64,000 nucleotides of DNA from NCBI RefSeq assembly GCF_036242395.1, contig NZ_CP108458.1:1364001-1428000 (forward strand), in the 5' to 3' direction. The notes below the pieces were generated by a model that was given only the letters and a program-made list of their open reading frames with translations, ran no database searches and was not told where the DNA came from. Source of the DNA: Kitasatospora sp. NBC_01266. GTDB lineage: Bacteria; Actinomycetota; Actinomycetes; Streptomycetales; Streptomycetaceae. The first letter of the stretch is position 1. Each line of letters begins with the position of its first letter. Positions 63,519 through 64,000 of this stretch are shown here, in pieces. The position numbers and the translations under genes are program-made.

Positions 63519-64000
63519 TCAGCCGATGGCGCCGCAGGAGCCGCGGACCTTGAGTTCCGGCAGCAGGTCGATGCGGTGGGCGGGCAGGTCGGCCTCGCCT
63601 TCGAGCCGGCGCAGCAGGAGTGCCATCGCGGTCGCACCGACCGCCCGCCGGGGCGGTGCGACGGCGGTCAGCGGCGGGGCGGCCAGGGCGGCGAACACGT
63701 CGTCGTAGGAGATCAGCGCCAGGTCCTCGGGGAGCCGCAGGCCGCGGGCCCGCAGCAGCATCGAGAGCCGGACGGCCTCGTGGTCGTTGTGCACCAGCAC
63801 GGCCCGGACGCCGGTGCCGGCGGCCGCCGCGATCCGGTCGGCCAGCCGCTCGATGCCGCCCGGGCCCTCGCCCGGCGCACCGGGGTCGCGGATGTCGAGC
63901 ACCGGCTGCGGGTCGAGGCCGAGCCGCCGCACGGCCTCGGCGTAGCCGGCCCGGACCTGGTGGGCGGTCCAGCTGTCGTCGCGGGCGGCGAGCAGCACCG
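63519..64000 (-). CDS. LacI-family transcriptional regulator, C-terminal part (5' end outside the window)
   Basis: About 160 codons of the ligand-binding domain are visible: SWTAHQVRAGYAEAVRRLGL, RAVLVHNDHEAVRLSMLLRARGLRLPEDLALISYDDVFAALAAPPLTAV, and GATAMALLLRRLEG, ending ELKVRGSCGAIG, the standard end of LacI/GalR proteins. The DNA-binding part lies beyond the window. Such regulators usually respond to sugars and could control the nearby GH27 gene; this is inference. Confidence 0.9.
   Translation of the reverse strand, partial: VLLAARDDSWTAHQVRAGYAEAVRRLGLDPQPVLDIRDPGAPGEGPGGIERLADRIAAAAGTGVRAVLVHNDHEAVRLSMLLRARGLRLPEDLALISYDDVFAALAAPPLTAVAPPRRAVGATAMALLLRRLEGEADLPAHRIDLLPELKVRGSCGAIG

Noticed and set aside
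1..64000. tRNA, rRNA, riboswitch or CRISPR loci
   Set aside because: I found no cloverleaf with a recognisable acceptor and T-loop, no rRNA stretch, no known riboswitch core and no spaced short repeats.

Overview
The window looks like a Streptomyces or Kitasatospora chromosome segment. It is GC-rich throughout, uses many GTG starts, carries HATPase_c_2-type and XRE+TPR regulators, secreted enzymes with ricin-type lectin domains, a LAL-type LuxR regulator and actinomycete-type IS elements. The heavy IS load together with the secreted enzymes would fit a chromosome-arm location, which is inference.

Layout. (1) 1-7677, minus strand: a compact probable operon with two sugar-phosphate-isomerase-like TIM barrels, a Gfo/Idh/MocA dehydrogenase, a NodU/TobZ-type carbamoyltransferase, a radical SAM/SPASM enzyme with an odd Gly/Cys/Ser N-terminus, and a nucleotidyltransferase-fold protein. 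It looks like a small specialised-metabolite pathway that I cannot assign. Beside it are an anti-sigma-type ATPase (minus), an XRE+TPR regulator and a NUDIX protein (plus, ATGA-coupled). (2) 10511-15223: three IS630-family elements packed end to end, sharing TA dinucleotides. Two near-identical 1418-bp copies in opposite orientation flank a third element that carries a passenger gene. (3) 15420-29372, minus strand: a defence island with hsdM, hsdS and hsdR, then (further upstream in the transcript) a HEPN-motif protein, a second HsdR-like translocase with its nuclease site lost, the last codons of an SF1 helicase, and an AIPR-family abortive-infection protein.

(4) 29447-53700 is an insertion-sequence graveyard. 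Two identical inverted 1.8-kb IS5-family elements, each with an XRE passenger gene, flank and split a large HSP90/sacsin-like ATPase gene. An IS3 element sits between a TPR gene and a TOPRIM-like gene that have both lost their 5' ends. A DUF4062 gene is cut twice, by an IS1634-type and an IS701-type element, yet rejoins to an exact 371-codon frame when both are removed. A LAL regulator is broken by a frameshift and a second IS1634-type element. Nine IS copies plus one IS5 relic are visible. Many of the broken genes belong to families found in anti-phage or conflict systems, so the island may once have been larger.

(5) 53771-64000: an intact region with an XRE-like regulator, a secreted S53 (sedolisin) peptidase, a GH27 glycosidase with a ricin-B domain, a secreted phosphoesterase with the same lectin type, a sphingomyelinase/EEP-type secreted enzyme and the start-truncated end of a LacI-family regulator. 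Strong hairpin terminators separate these units.

The most interesting candidates are the HEPN + nuclease-dead HsdR-like pair embedded in the type I restriction operon, and the radical SAM/carbamoyltransferase operon. All protein assignments are from motif reading only; no database search was possible.
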